NCBI GenBank assembly: GCA_036897485.1
Contig: JAYMTF010000343.1
Coordinates: 1 to 39,149 of the forward strand
Source: Pelargonium nanum
Taxonomy: Eukaryota; Streptophyta; Magnoliopsida; Geraniales; Geraniaceae
Direction: 5' to 3'
DNA length: 39,149 nt
This document shows, piece after piece, positions 1 through 11,087 of the stretch. Below the pieces are notes generated by a model. That model was not told the origin of the DNA. It worked only from the letters and a program-made list of their open reading frames with translations, and made no database searches. Made by a program: the position numbers and the translations under genes. Every line of letters starts with the position of its first letter. The first letter of the stretch is position 1.

Positions 1-700
1 CACCAAAGTTCGAGGACTAAATTGGGTCTTTTACCTTAAAACTATTACATCAAAACATTAAACGATGACAATAACTTATCAACCCAACGAGAGTGCTACT
101 TTTTGAAACCCTAAAAAACAACTTAATTCACTTAAGTAAACATAATATTTATTGAGTTAAAATCGTGTGGATAGAAAAATAATTTTGTTTTTATTCTTAT
201 ATAATGAGATGGGACTTCCAAGATATATATTTTGAGAATAAAATTAATTCCTTGAATTCATGACATTATTATTTTTTTTTTTTTGAACTAAAATTCATGA
301 CATTATTAAGCAGAGAAGAGGGAGCAATCTCAGCTGCTTTTGCTACAGATGCAGCCAAATAACACCATAATAACAAAAACTAAAAAACAAAAAATTTCAT
401 ATGTTCCTAAATAAAATATCTTCCAGAATCAATGACAGCATAAAACGGTGTCGTATAGCTGGTCCAAGTTGTTAACATGTGGGTAGTCCAAAAGCATGGT
501 CAAGCCAGTCATTTTCACCATCACAAATATGATTACTGAGTAGATCTCTCTTTCACCTTTATTTATCATTTAAGATTTAATTTAATTAATCTTTAATTTT
601 TTATTTCCCTTTTTCAGTTCTCTTTCTTGCTTTATTGGGTCCAAGAAGGACAGTTGCTTCTGTGCCTGTCCAGCTTTCATTTTTGTCAGACAAGACAGAG
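1..700. other. Upstream intergenic DNA of the deSI-like gene
   Basis: No coding sequence is visible. The stretch is AT-rich and probably contains the promoter of the downstream plus-strand gene. A clear TATA box could not be fixed. A 16-bp direct repeat brackets a poly(T) tract at 256-308 and is listed separately. Confidence 0.5.
256..308. repeat. 16-bp direct repeat flanking a poly(T) tract
   Basis: The 16-mer attcatgacattatta occurs at 256-271 and again at 293-308. The 21 bp between the copies are mainly a T tract followed by gaactaaa. The arrangement resembles a target-site duplication around a tiny retroposed poly(A) tail inserted in minus orientation, but simple slippage is also possible. 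Confidence 0.5.
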
Positions 701-773
701 CAGCAATGTGTGGGTTTCAGCTATAGAGCCACCACCACTCACTCCTCCAATCTCAGGTGCTCCTCTCTTTAAT

Positions 774-801
774 GCCCTCCTCCTCCTCCTCCTCCTACAT
801 T
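774..801. repeat. (TCC)n microsatellite
   Basis: About seven TCC units occur in the presumed 5'UTR region of the deSI-like gene. Pyrimidine-rich triplet runs are common in plant 5' leaders. Confidence 0.8.
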
Positions 802-1145
802 GACTTCACTCATATTTCCATTGCTTTGCTTGTTTCTGTGCTTTCTCTACTGTAATGGGTCTCTTCTTGAACCAGGTTTGTGGGTTTCTCTTGCTCTCTA
901 ATGGGTTCTGCTCAAAATGCTTCCTTTGTTTTGCATTTCTCGATTTGTTCTTTTGGGTCAGATCAGTAGCTACATTTTAGTTTCTGTGGGTGTGAGTATT
1001 TTGTTTGCTTCTCTTTTGGGTGTTTCTTTTGAATCTGATTTGCTTTCTTCGAGGATTTGTGTGCCTTCAGAATGCATATATTTGTGAATGTGTAGTTTTT
1101 TTCTGATCAATGTGACTGAAATTCAGAGAGCTACAAGAGAGGGTT

Positions 1146-1480
1146 TTGTTGTTTTGGCCCTTTTGGGGGTGAACCCAGAATTTGACAACCCAAGTTTTTT
1201 TTTTTTAATTGGGTGGGGAGCTAAATTTGTCCTTGGTCTAGCTGTTTTTGTCTGTTTAGGAAAGGGCTGCATCTTCAGAGATTGAGGTATGGGGGTTGTT
1301 TGGAATTTGGAATCAAATTGTTGTTTTGGTCCTTTTGGGGGTGAACCCAGATTTTGACAAGCCAAGTTTTTTTTTTAATGGGTGGGGAGCTAAATTTGTC
1401 CTTGGTCAAGCTGTATTTGTCTGTTTGGTAAAGGGTTGTATCTTCAAAGATTGAGGTATGGGGGTTGTTTGGAATTTGGA
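1146..1480. repeat. Tandem duplication of a ~165-bp unit, two copies
   Basis: Copies lie at 1146-1311 and 1318-1480, inside the presumed 5'UTR intron of the deSI-like gene. They share long identical blocks such as gaggtatgggggttgtttgg and differ by scattered substitutions and the length of a T tract. Neither copy has a sustained reading frame on either strand, so I read this as a local non-coding duplication. Confidence 0.85.
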
Positions 1481-1600
1481 TGATAGTGAGAGCTCTGGGT
1501 GTCAAATTGTTCATTTGGGTTTAACTTCTGATTGGGAGATTAGGGCTTAGTTTGACGGGGAAGGCAGTGGCTTTCATTTTCATAGTGTCACACAATTTGA

Positions 1601-1745
1601 GGTTGTTGCAGTAAGGTAGCTAGCTGTTTTGTGACCTTGAGGTCACGGGTTTAAGTTAGAGAAACAGTAAGGCTGTGTACATATATAAACCCTCTCCAGA
1701 CCTCAAAACGGTGGGAGCCTTGGGCTATAGGTCACCCTTTTCTTT
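1601..1745 (+). mobile_element. Au-type tRNA-derived SINE, degenerate
   Basis: The order of blocks matches the Au SINE of plants: a degenerate A-box region (about 1603-1620), gtgaccttgaggtcacgggt at 1631-1650 with the B box, then gaaacagtaaggctgtgtac, a ctccagacc block, a gggagcc block and a final caccctttt. Several positions are mutated, including the B box (gggtttaag), so the copy is old and probably transcriptionally dead. It lies in the same orientation as the host gene, in its 5'UTR intron. The family match is from memory of the consensus. Confidence 0.72.
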
Positions 1746-2750
1746 GCATAATGGCAAAGTTGCCTTAGATGAGAATTAGTAGATTGGGCAATAGTAAAAG
1801 TGTGAACAAGCTGATCTAAAGTTGGGACAGATTAGATTGTGAACTGTTTCTTTATTGACCAAAAAAGAGAGTTGAATGTTTTGAGCATTTGTGTAGGCCT
1901 CATTTTGAATGCTTTTACCTGGTTATTCTATAGCTTGAATTAGTAATAAAACGTAGTTGATTTATGGTGGTTCTGGTTTAATGGGTGATTCTAATGGAGC
2001 TTCCCAAGCCCTTAAAGATCCTCCAACCGTGTAAAAGGGGAAACATAGACAATTTTGCCTGTCATCTGTCATATGCAAAGCCCTGAAATCTCCGAGAAAA
2101 AAAGGGAAACATCTTTACTATGAGGTTTGCAAGTTTTATAATAGCAACAGAATTTTCCGAAGATGGAAAAACATTTATAAGGAAACATTATCCAGCAACT
2201 ATAAACTGAAGAAAGAGTGATGAGGAAAATTACTCCCTCTCATTTTTTGCAAAAAATAAGGATAATGCAATTAGTGCTTGACTTTTCCCCACGTGCCTTT
2301 GTTATAACAAACTCAAATTATTCTAATTAACTTATTTTAGGGATATTATTGGTAATTCATGCATATATCACTTATGAAAAGAGAAAGAGAGCATACAGTG
2401 TTTCTGTCTTTGTGTATATCTTTGTGATTTAATAAAATTTTTAGACTTGTTTACTTGATAGCAATGTGGATGTATTAAGTGGCAGAACACAATTCCAAAT
2501 GTTTGCATGTCAAGAGGTTTTAGAAGTTCTGTCGATAATTGTTAAGATGTTATGGATGCAACCTGGAACAGTGAACCATTTAATTTGTGGCTCCTTCTAA
2601 ATGGATCCCCTTATGAAACCAAACTTCATGCGTTAAATTCTTATATTAGCTTCTTGTCATGGTTACGTCGTGTAAAATGGTTAATGTTTTTGTTCCCATA
2701 CTTGCAGGTCGGAACTAGCTATTGACTTATTTCTGGTTTCACCTATTAAC

Positions 2751-4319
2751 ATGAAATTGGGACCAAAGAAGGGATGGAATTCCATTGTACCTCTTCATCT
2801 GAAAGGCAAATCGGCCACCCATGTTTGCATGTTCCCAAAAGTGAAGTCTGATAACTATGGTCCAGGCAATTCCCCCGTCTATCTGAATGTGTATGACTTG
2901 ACCCCCATAAATGGATATGTATATTGGGCTGGTGTTGGCATCTTTCACTCCGGGGTAGAAGGTTAGCTTATGCTTACCTTTGTTATTATACATTTTCCTA
3001 AATATCTAGAAATATTAAGGCTATGTTTAGATATAGGAAGCCTTTGGAGCTCATGACTTCCCAATTCATTTTTTTATTAATTGACTTCCTCTTCATGCTA
3101 GCAGTTCATGGTGTAGAATATGCCTTTGGAGCTCATGACTTCCCAACAAGTGGGGTCTTCGAAGTTGAGCCTCGACAGTGTCCCGGCTTCAAGTTTAGGA
3201 AATCAATACTCATGGGGACAACATGCTTGGATCCTTTTCAGGTTAGAGAGTTCATGGAGCGTGTATCTGCAAGCTACAATGGTGATGCATATCACTTAAT
3301 TGTTAAGAATTGCAACCATTTCTGTGAGGACATCTGTTACAAGCTGACAGGAAAAAAAATACCAAAATGGGTTAATCGACTTGCAAGAATAGGTATGTGA
3401 ATTTGTCTTTCCTTATCGCAAATCGTTGTCAGTTTGCAGTTTGTAGCCTTGTTTGCAAATTTTTGTCTGATGTCTCCTTAGGCAGTCTATGTGTGAATGC
3501 ATTTGATTGACATCTTGGATGATTAAGCCCTAATAATGTGGTTCATTGCCTGATCTTTGTGGTCAGTATTATGAGATCCCGAACTCTCTTATGCAAACAA
3601 GACGTGCACACTTAATGCATAAGATTGTCATTAGGCAGCCTGCAGGAAATATGGGGCTGCCGGTTAAAATGGGCAGCCTGGTGCACGAGGCTTGAAACAT
3701 TTTAGGGTCTGGGGAGAGTCATTTATTGAAGGCAGTCCTACTCCTACTTCGCAAATAGGTTGTTTCCCTGACTCAAACAGTTGAACCCGTTACCAAAAGG
3801 TCACAAGGCAGCAACATTATCGTTGTGCCTAGGGTCACCCTCATTAGGCCAAGCTTGAAGTCCCTTGCTAGACTGAAGGCCTTAAACAGAAAAATAGCAC
3901 ACATGTAAAGGGCCAAACTAGATTATAACAAGTCATGTTTCGATGAACCCAATTCCTGAAAGCAGTGAGGAGTGCCAGACTTTCTAGAATTGTTATCTGA
4001 AAATTTAAGTTGAAACTGAAACTGAAAACTTGTTGAAGTTGCAGGCACCAACTGATTAATTTATTGTCTCACAGGTTCAGTGTGCAACTGTATACTACCC
4101 GAAGCCCTCAAATCTACCACTGTACCTCATGATCCTAATTCTCAAGAATATGAAAGTGAAAAGAAGAGACTAAGAAATGCCTTCAGTTGCTTGTCATCAT
4201 TCTCAATGCAGCAGAGGGAAGTGTCGTTATCTTCATTGTTTCTGCATTCTCACTACAAAGGTTGCCTGCCACCGTGGGAGTTCAAGAAGTCAAAAAATGC
4301 CTCCCTGAAGGAAAGGTGA
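2751..4319 (+). CDS. deSI-like PPPDE-domain isopeptidase (At4g17486-like)
   Basis: Three coding exons join in frame: 2751-2961, 3105-3392 and 4075-4319, giving 247 residues. The PPPDE domain (permuted papain fold) spans about residues 43-165. The presumed catalytic dyad is His66 in GIFHSGVE and Cys140 in KNCNHF. The family contains thiol isopeptidases that remove SUMO or ubiquitin-like tags. Plant members are mostly uncharacterised, so the substrate is unknown. The C-terminal tail is Ser/Lys-rich and has no domain I recognise. The start ATG is the first in the exon that opens after the acceptor at 2706-2707. A non-coding first exon near 0.7-0.87 kb is likely, with possible donors near 756 and 875, leaving a ~1.9 kb 5'UTR intron. 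The last codons read gaa-agg-tga and overlap a good donor consensus (AAG|GTGAG), so a spliced alternative tail cannot be excluded. The gene converges on RCE1 downstream. Confidence 0.88.
3040..3146 (+). repeat. 25-bp exon fragment duplicated in the preceding intron
   Basis: An identical 25-mer occupies 3040-3064 (intron 1 of the CDS) and 3122-3146 (coding exon 2, the start of the AFGAHDFPT segment). The offset is 82 bp. Only the second copy is joined to the reading frame by the acceptor at 3103-3104. See the findings for the neighbouring NAGNAG acceptor. Confidence 0.9.
3671..3842 (-). mobile_element. Au-type tRNA-derived SINE, nearly full length
   Basis: Read on the minus strand, the Au order is complete: a start rich in agggtgaccctaggcac, an A-box region, gtgaccttttggtaacgggt with the B box acgggttcaa (3781-3790), a gaaacaacc block, an aggactgcc block, ctccccagaccct and gcaccaggctgccc. 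It sits in the intron between coding exons 2 and 3 of the deSI-like gene, antisense to the host. It is better preserved than the copy at 1601-1745 but has indels. The family assignment is from memory of the consensus. Confidence 0.75.
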
Positions 4320-5214
4320 GGAAAGAGAAGACATCTTGTTACCACGTTCCCGAGTTGATAGAATAGCAGTTATGTGTCTTGCAGTTCTGAGCCATGATCG
4401 GATCTTGCTTTCTTTCATTGCCCAAAAGCTCTCTGGAAATGATCTAGTTGCAAGATTTCCCTGTTTTGGATTAAAAAAAGCTGAAGACTTCACATCTGTT
4501 TCTCTGTTTAGCTAACATCCTCAGCCTATGATGTTTGCTTGCTTTGTATGATTGGGTTCTGATGTTGTAGAGAAAATGCTGTGCACATTCATATTTTTTT
4601 TCAGCTTGAGGAGAAGTGAAATGGGTTGCTATTGTATCTTGACCTCTGTGTTTTTGTTTTCTACTATTCTTTGTTCTTGGCAGAGGTCCAGAGGAATACA
4701 ATTATGTGTGCCTGTAAAAATACTATCTACTTCTGTTTCCGAGTATGTGGAGCTTGAGATTTTTGCAATAGACAGGAGTGCTCAAATCTTCTTGGTTTTA
4801 CTTTTTATTTTATTTTAAGATTTTGAGTTCAAATCTTTTACAATTATCATCTTGTATTTCTATATTCTTGAATAAAAAAATTAACTCCAAGAAAATAGAA
4901 ATTGAAGTTGCAATACAAACATATTTTTTGCTGGCATATAGGTGAAAAAATATTCATGATCATTTTCCCAGAAATAAATACATATGCAAGTCTCAATCCC
5001 AACATCTCCCATTGATTCACATAAAAATAAATAAAGCATGAACTTCCCAACCAATATAACAGTCAGAGTTACAAAAGATGCAAAAGCTGTCCGCCATTTC
5101 GCACAAATATTTGGACTTCATGTCCCAACAGTGGAGAAGAGAAGCCTTGCCACCAAATTTACAACCCTTGAGCCTTCAAGCTCTGAGCTTTGCGCATAGC
5201 AACATAAGCCGCAG
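4320..5214. other. Convergent 3' regions of the deSI-like gene (+) and RCE1 (-)
   Basis: No coding sequence is supported. The plus-strand 3'UTR probably extends to about 4.8-4.9 kb, where AT-rich aataaa-like signals occur on both strands (tttatt at about 4805-4816 for the minus strand, aataaa near 4871 for the plus strand). The two transcripts may overlap at their 3' ends. Confidence 0.5.
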
Positions 5215-6679
5215 CTACATGCAACGAGTGAAGAAAGTCTGCCCGACATAGCCACCAGCCATTGCCCTTCTAACATTGGATTCAAACATCTTAGGGTTGT
5301 CCCTCAAAACTGCAGCTGCATCGTGATTGAGGGGGTCTTCATGATTGGGTTGCTGCATGCACAAAAGCGTTAGATAATATGGAAGCAACCTAACTTGAAT
5401 ATGTGAAATATTTTTAAGGATAGGTCAATACCGTGAAAAGATGGAAAAGTCCATAAATGATAGTATTTATGTTAAGAACAGGTTTCCAGTCTTCTCTGAG
5501 AATGTTGAGGCAAACGTTTCCTTCCAAATCAATATTAGGATGATAGACCTGCAAGTTTGATGTACGGTTAAAAACTACCATACACATATTAAGGAACATC
5601 CTCAGGAACCAGCAAAGGGCCATTATATTTTACCTTAGTCTTGCACTTGACCTTTGGTGCCTCGTGAGGATAGATGGGTGAAACTTGGAAAGTGAAGAGA
5701 AATGTGCCACCTCTGAGATGAAATCAAGATTATTCCGTTAAGTACTTTAGAACTAGAAACACATGAAGAAACATCAATCAAGAAGGTACCTAAAAGAAAG
5801 CAATACCAAAACAGTGGCATAGAATATTATAACTAGAGAATCAAATTAAATATAATCTTTTACTCCTAGAGCAAATCAGGATGACAGATCTAGCATGTCA
5901 GTCTATAAAACATAATTAAGAACCATGAGCATACCTGAGGTGGATTAATAGTGTCAAATAGTAAAAAAATTAAACAGATATACTAATCAGTAATCACCCA
6001 CTACAAAGAAAGAGAAAAAAGAAGAAAAAACTCTAAAAAAATTCCATGATTAACACATAAGCGTGTTGTGAACAGTGAATTCTCCATTTCTTCACTCTTC
6101 AGAAAATAGAAGCATCTTAATTTTTAACTTTAACATCATAAATCTCTTGGATGAAGCCATACATTGTGAGATCCAAAGCGTCAACCTTGATGGTTTTGTG
6201 TTTAAAAGAATAAGATGCTTACAGAGGCCTATAGACATAATAAAGCTTCATTGAACATAAAAAGAAGCAACCGGGAAGAAGTTATGAGCAATTTAGAGTT
6301 AAAAGGCAGGATTTGTGGGAAAGAACACTTACAAATAATATCCTTCATCAGGCTTAATGGATACCTCAAAGTTCATCAAGTCATCCTTGCCGTTTGGGAA
6401 TGATATTGTGCAAGTTTTTGGTAGGTTCAGTTCACTGATATCTACAAGATGAGAAGTGTTATGATTAGAACTGAATGTAATAATCTTACAAAGGAAATGT
6501 ATCATGGTGCTTATAAAGTTCAAACAGGATACTTGCTAGAACATATATGTAATAAATAAATAATTGATACCTCTATGAAGACGCAACTCTCCTGCACTTT
6601 GCTTCTTGACGGGAGGTTTTCCATTGTTGCTTTCTGCAATTTCCCTTTGCTTTTCCTTCACTTTGAATAGCTTAATCAT
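5215..6679 (-). CDS. RCE1: NEDD8/RUB-conjugating enzyme E2 (UBC12 type)
   Basis: Five coding exons on the minus strand (6679-6571, 6441-6333, 5712-5634, 5548-5432, 5352-5215) join in frame to 183 residues, against about 184 for Arabidopsis RCE1. The protein accepts activated NEDD8/RUB from the AXR1-ECR1 E1 and passes it to cullins, which switches on SCF ubiquitin ligases. It starts [13 protein letters not shown], the UBC12-specific N-terminal extension known to dock on the NEDD8 E1. The UBC fold follows, with [20 protein letters not shown] containing catalytic Cys112, and the C-terminus reads [13 protein letters not shown]. All introns are GT-AG. A non-coding first exon is indicated by the donor at 8613-8614 (gagtcg|gtaagc on the minus strand), giving a 5'UTR intron of about 1.93 kb (6686-8614), with transcription probably starting near 8.75-8.8 kb. 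Assignment is very secure. A paralogue (RCE2) name is possible. Confidence 0.95.
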
Positions 6680-6685
6680 CTTTTC

Positions 6686-8614
6686 CTACAATAAAGCAGT
6701 AAAATCAGGACAGGGCATATACAAGTTCACCGTACAAGAGTGATAAGTGATACTGATAGGGAATCAGTTTTAGCAGGATACAAATAACTCAGTCTGTATC
6801 AAAGCCAAAGCAATAAAAAGTAACAAAAACCAAATAAATAGCATCCATATGGGAGAACAAATTAGACAGTTTGACAGTTAACTGTCAGCAGCAAAATTCA
6901 CCAAGAACCTCTTCATAAAACCTAATTTGCTTATCCCTATTCAACAAAAGGATGAAATATTAGCCTATATATCCCGGTCTGTTGGCAATGCTGGGACACA
7001 ATATGTTATGCTTGGTGCACATAAGATAGTTACTGAACCAAGTATCATCTTCTATCGCAGCGTAGTATTTTCTGAATATGCGATGAATTTCAATGCCCAG
7101 GACAAGTAATATAACTTGTTCAGTTTTCAAGAATGGCACCTTGGTGCAAGAGAATTGAAGCATGAATATTTTTTTAAGGGAAGAAGCAGAAGATGGTAAA
7201 GGTTGCAACATGTAAGATTAACTACAATAGAATCATATAAAGCCTTTCAAAAGACTACAATTACTCCTATCTTCATTTACTAGTAAATGGACTATAGTTG
7301 TATAAAAATCCATATAACTCCATAATGACGAAAAGTCCAATATTTTATCTTTGTGGGCGACTAATTAGAAGCGTTGAAGTCCAAACTCAACACACATTCA
7401 AGATCTGGCAATACACAAATCAAGATTAAACCATGCTAAATTTACACTAAAATAATGGACGAATGAAAGTACATCTTTTTAGTTCATATCACAAAAGTAC
7501 TAGCCCAAAGAAAAATATAGATAGATTTGAGAAGAAGAAAGTTCTGTAATAGAGGAGAAAGGACACGAATGGGTACGGGGATTACTGGGGTGCGTGTAAG
7601 TGTGGGCTGAATGGACAATTACTAGATGTTATGTATCATTGTCTTACCAGTATTGCCCAATAAGGCCAATACACATAGCCATGCAGGATGTAAGGGTTGT
7701 TCTGTGGCCTGTTTTGTTTTCCAGTATGGTATTATTGTTAACATTGATAAGAGCTTCATAGTTAAGAATCATAATAGTGTTTAAAGCTTAGAAGAAATTT
7801 TGCTAATCCATTCTGTGGTTAAGGACCGTGAGGTCTATGACCATTACTAAGTGACATCTGAGGAGATTCAGCTCATGCTCAATCCAAATTATGAAGATAC
7901 TGGCGGACTTCAAGTTAACGTTAGGAGGTACAATTGCACCATACCAAAAACATTTCACAGATTATAAAACAAGCAATCGTAACTAGCACCAAATGCATCT
8001 TACCACTTTCTTGGGAAATTAGTTTATGGTCTATCAAACTACTAAACTTCCAGTCCTATCCACTTCGAGAAGTAGAGCAATTCATTGATGATCTCACATA
8101 TCTTCAATCCACAATAAACATACAACATTTCCTAAAACAAAACAACCATGTCCTCATCCTTCAAAGTGTTACAGTCCTCAAATCCCAAGGTATCATCACA
8201 GCTCCAATGACAAAACCAAGCTAAGCAAATTTAGATAATCAACCTAAACAAAATCCTCGCATCTCAGACATGATAAACCAAACAAACTTTACAACAATAG
8301 GTTAACAAATTAACACACTTCATCATCGCCAATAGACCAACAATCAGCAATTCCCAACATAAAAACACACCCAAAAACAAAGAAAACAAAACCAATAAAA
8401 CCCTATTCAAGCCCAAATTTTCCAATCAAACAAATCGCAACACCCACCAATAAAAATCAAAACTTGATCACAACCCATCAATCAACAAATCGCAATAAGC
8501 ACAGGCACGAACACAAAACCCATAACACGGATCCGACTAGCTCACAACCCAAAAAAAAAAAAAAAAACGCAACCGATGCGATCGCACAAAGGAGAAGAAG
8601 AAGTAAATGCTTAC
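6686..8614 (-). other. Large 5'UTR intron of RCE1
   Basis: The acceptor (tgtag|gaaaag) lies 6 bp before the start codon and the donor (gtaagc) at 8614. Many short open frames here are unsupported. Apart from an A-rich low-complexity run near 8.55 kb, I see nothing that needs another explanation. Long leader introns often raise expression in plants, but that is inference here. Confidence 0.7.
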
Positions 8615-8860
8615 CGACTCGAAGGAGCGAGAGAGAAGCAAAGGGTTTTGCAGAGAGAGCTTGGCTTTGGCTTGAAAATGCTTTTTCTCTCTTGTTCGCG
8701 TCAACCAATTATCGTCGTCATCCACTACATATACACACTGCTACGCCATTTTTGGTTCCTCTCTCTCTCTCTCGTCTCCCCCAACAGGGAACCTGTTGTC
8801 GTATCTGATCGCCTCCTCTGCGCTGTTGTGCGGTTCGGTACGGTTAGCCAATGAGGAAGC
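8615..8860 (-). promoter_or_regulatory. RCE1 5' leader exon and core promoter
   Basis: The minus-strand leader is GA-rich. A (CT)n run on the plus strand at about 8758-8777 reads (GA)n in the gene's sense and may lie at or just upstream of the transcription start. A CCAAT-box sequence in reverse orientation (attgg on the minus strand, near 8850) lies upstream. No clean TATA box was found, which suits a housekeeping gene. Confidence 0.5.
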
Positions 8861-10746
8861 GCCAAGGGATGGTGAGTTGGTGTTTTTAAGTTGGAAGGGA
8901 CACGTGGAAGTAGGAGATGGCAGGTGTAGTGACGGTATAGGTGAGATGGGAACAGAGGATTGGACAAACGGCTCGATGTCGGCTGGAGAAAACCGGTTAC
9001 CGGCTGCCTGTGGTCCTTACCTTCCTTCGTCCGGTCGTCTTCTTGCTTTTTCTGTCAATTTATTTAGGCTTGCAATTATGCAATGAATCTTATCATTTTT
9101 TTCCTCTCCTATTGTATTTTTTGTTGTTATCAAATTAGACATAAGTAGCATTTTTTTTGTTATAAGTGAGTGAGGTGATATTTTGCATACAAGGTCAATT
9201 ATATAGTTGCACCGCTAGCTAAATATAACGCAAAAAAAATACTCTTTACTCGTGTACGTATTGTGACAATAGTGTATTTTTGTAGTTCCAATAATAGTCT
9301 TTTGATGCCCAATTTTTAGTTTGATGGTTGGTAGAAACGTTTTCTCGTAGTTGTTCAGCAATATTTTTCAAATCAAAGATCTCGTTCGAATTATCTATGA
9401 TTTTCTCTTTCAAATTCGGATCACCCCAAAAAGTATATTAGGTTCTAGTTAGAATGATTAAGGTTACTATGTTGTCTCTTTTTCAAATTTTGACTAATCC
9501 AAGAGTATCCTAAATATCATCTATTTCTCTCATTTAGATTATGATCAATTTAGATGGTATACAAAATTTCAACTTGAATGATTGATATGTTGCAAAAGAG
9601 AACATGTGTTTGCTGGAAACCAACGTGTAACACTGTAAAACAAAAAGAAAGTGAAGAGTAAATTGAATCTTTCACCAAATGAGTATTTATAGCTTAGTGG
9701 ATGTATTTTAATTTGTTGATGAGATATATTAGTTTGCTTTTGATTGGTTGTGACTTGTAAGATAGTATCAATTATATTATTTGAATCTATACATCTTGTA
9801 AAATTTAACATAATGGTGGGTTGAATATGAACTTGAATTATGAATCTTGTAAAGTGTGTTGGCCTTAGAATATTGGCCCAAAAATCCTGTAGCATCAGTA
9901 CCCCTCTCCACTCACTCCTTACCTTTTAACTAATGTGCAAGTTGTATGACTACATTGTTCATTTGTTTGCTTCCATATTCAGAGTTAAACATTTGTTGCT
10001 GCTCACTAAGGGTACTCCTTAATCAATGAAAGATGTATGTAACGGTACACTCAATTCGTCGTGCTAAGTACGGGGATGTGTGTTGTGTTAGGCATAGATT
10101 CTTCGATAGTCAATCATCTATCTCATTGTGACAAACCTCGTATTTCTCTCAATTTGTCATAATGTACCCAAGCCTTGATGGTTATCTGATTCCTTTCTTT
10201 TGTTATTCACCGTAGAGACTCTAAGAGATCATATTTTGTAATACCACCACTTCAGGTTATAGCCTTACTATGTCGTCTCAGTGCTAATGACACTGCTATC
10301 TTTTCCTACAAATGAGTTGTAACAAATGTGTTGTGGATCACACTCGTCACTCCATACCCGACCTCTATCCATGCTCCCCAGAAACATCCACTGACTCACG
10401 TTTGTAATGAGTTTGCTCCATGGATTTGACCTTCATGGTACCCTCATTACATTTTATGCAACTTTTTCTAATGTGCACAATATACAATGTATTGCATTAT
10501 ATCACCATAATTCATGTCATTTAATTAATTTTGACCTTAATTTTGATATGAAGAGTAAACTTGTAAATTCATATCATTTAATTAATTTTGATATGAAGAG
10601 TAAACTATATGTGTCATTTTTATGTTAAATTAATATTAAAATATTTTACAATGGCACATCGGCGCCATCTTTGAAAATAAATAAATAAATAATGTAAATT
10701 GAAATGTCAAGTCTTCCAAATTATCAGAACCATTAAGTCTTACTAA
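8860..10746. other. Intergenic DNA without supported genes
   Basis: AT-rich and non-coding as far as I can see. A minus-strand sequence near 9.67-9.7 kb reads gctataaatactc, a TATA-like site in a context reminiscent of LTR promoters, but no terminal repeats could be paired. A short direct repeat ending in ttttgatatgaagagtaaac occurs at about 10541-10560 and 10586-10605. Confidence 0.45.
10517..10606 (+). repeat. Short direct repeat, two copies
   Basis: The block tcatttaattaattttga appears near 10517 and 10574, and ttttgatatgaagagtaaac follows each. The first copy has about 12 extra bases between the two blocks. Non-coding. Confidence 0.75.
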
Positions 10747-11084
10747 GAACATCAACATTAGAAGGACTCAATTTGAGTTCCTCAATATCAAATATGTACT
10801 TGTTTTGGTTGCCACATCAGTTAAGTGCTCAAAAACAAAATTATCTTCATTGTTGGGACTCTATCTCAATCCCCAATTTGGCCTTACATCTGTACTTGTT
10901 TTATTTTAATATTTTATGATACTACACTTGTCAATTCTTGATTGGATCTCAAATTTGTTTAAAAAAAATATGAAGAAGATAAGGGACTAACCCTTAACCA
11001 CACTTTTCTCCATTGCAGGACAACACCAGTCCCTTCTAACATTTTCCTTTCTCAAAACCATGAGACTCAAAGATGGAGTTGCTC
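10747..11084. mobile_element. Candidate Tourist/PIF-Harbinger-like MITE
   Basis: The 338-bp segment is flanked on both sides by TAA (10744-10746 and 11085-11087), the 3-bp target typical of PIF/Harbinger. The ends form an imperfect inverted repeat, gaacatcaacatt on the left against gagcaactccatc read inward from the right (8 of 13 identical). It has no transposase frame. It ends about 370 bp before the OST48 start codon, so it may touch that promoter. Moderate support, because the terminal repeats are diverged. Confidence 0.5.
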
Positions 11085-11087
11085 TAA

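Noticed and set aside
2739-2993. 84-residue minus-strand frame over deSI-like exon 1
   Set aside because: Pure antisense shadow of the PPPDE-coding exon.
4311-4320. Splice donor overlapping the deSI-like stop codon (AAG|GTGAG)
   Set aside because: No convincing downstream coding exon was found, and the terminated product has a plausible family-like C-terminus.
8464-8967. Several overlapping frames around the RCE1 leader exon
   Set aside because: They are low-complexity translations of GA/CT-rich leader and A-rich intron sequence, present in several frames at once.
9569-9895. 108-residue minus-strand frame
   Set aside because: No recognisable domain. The DNA looks like element or promoter sequence with a TATA-like box rather than coding sequence.
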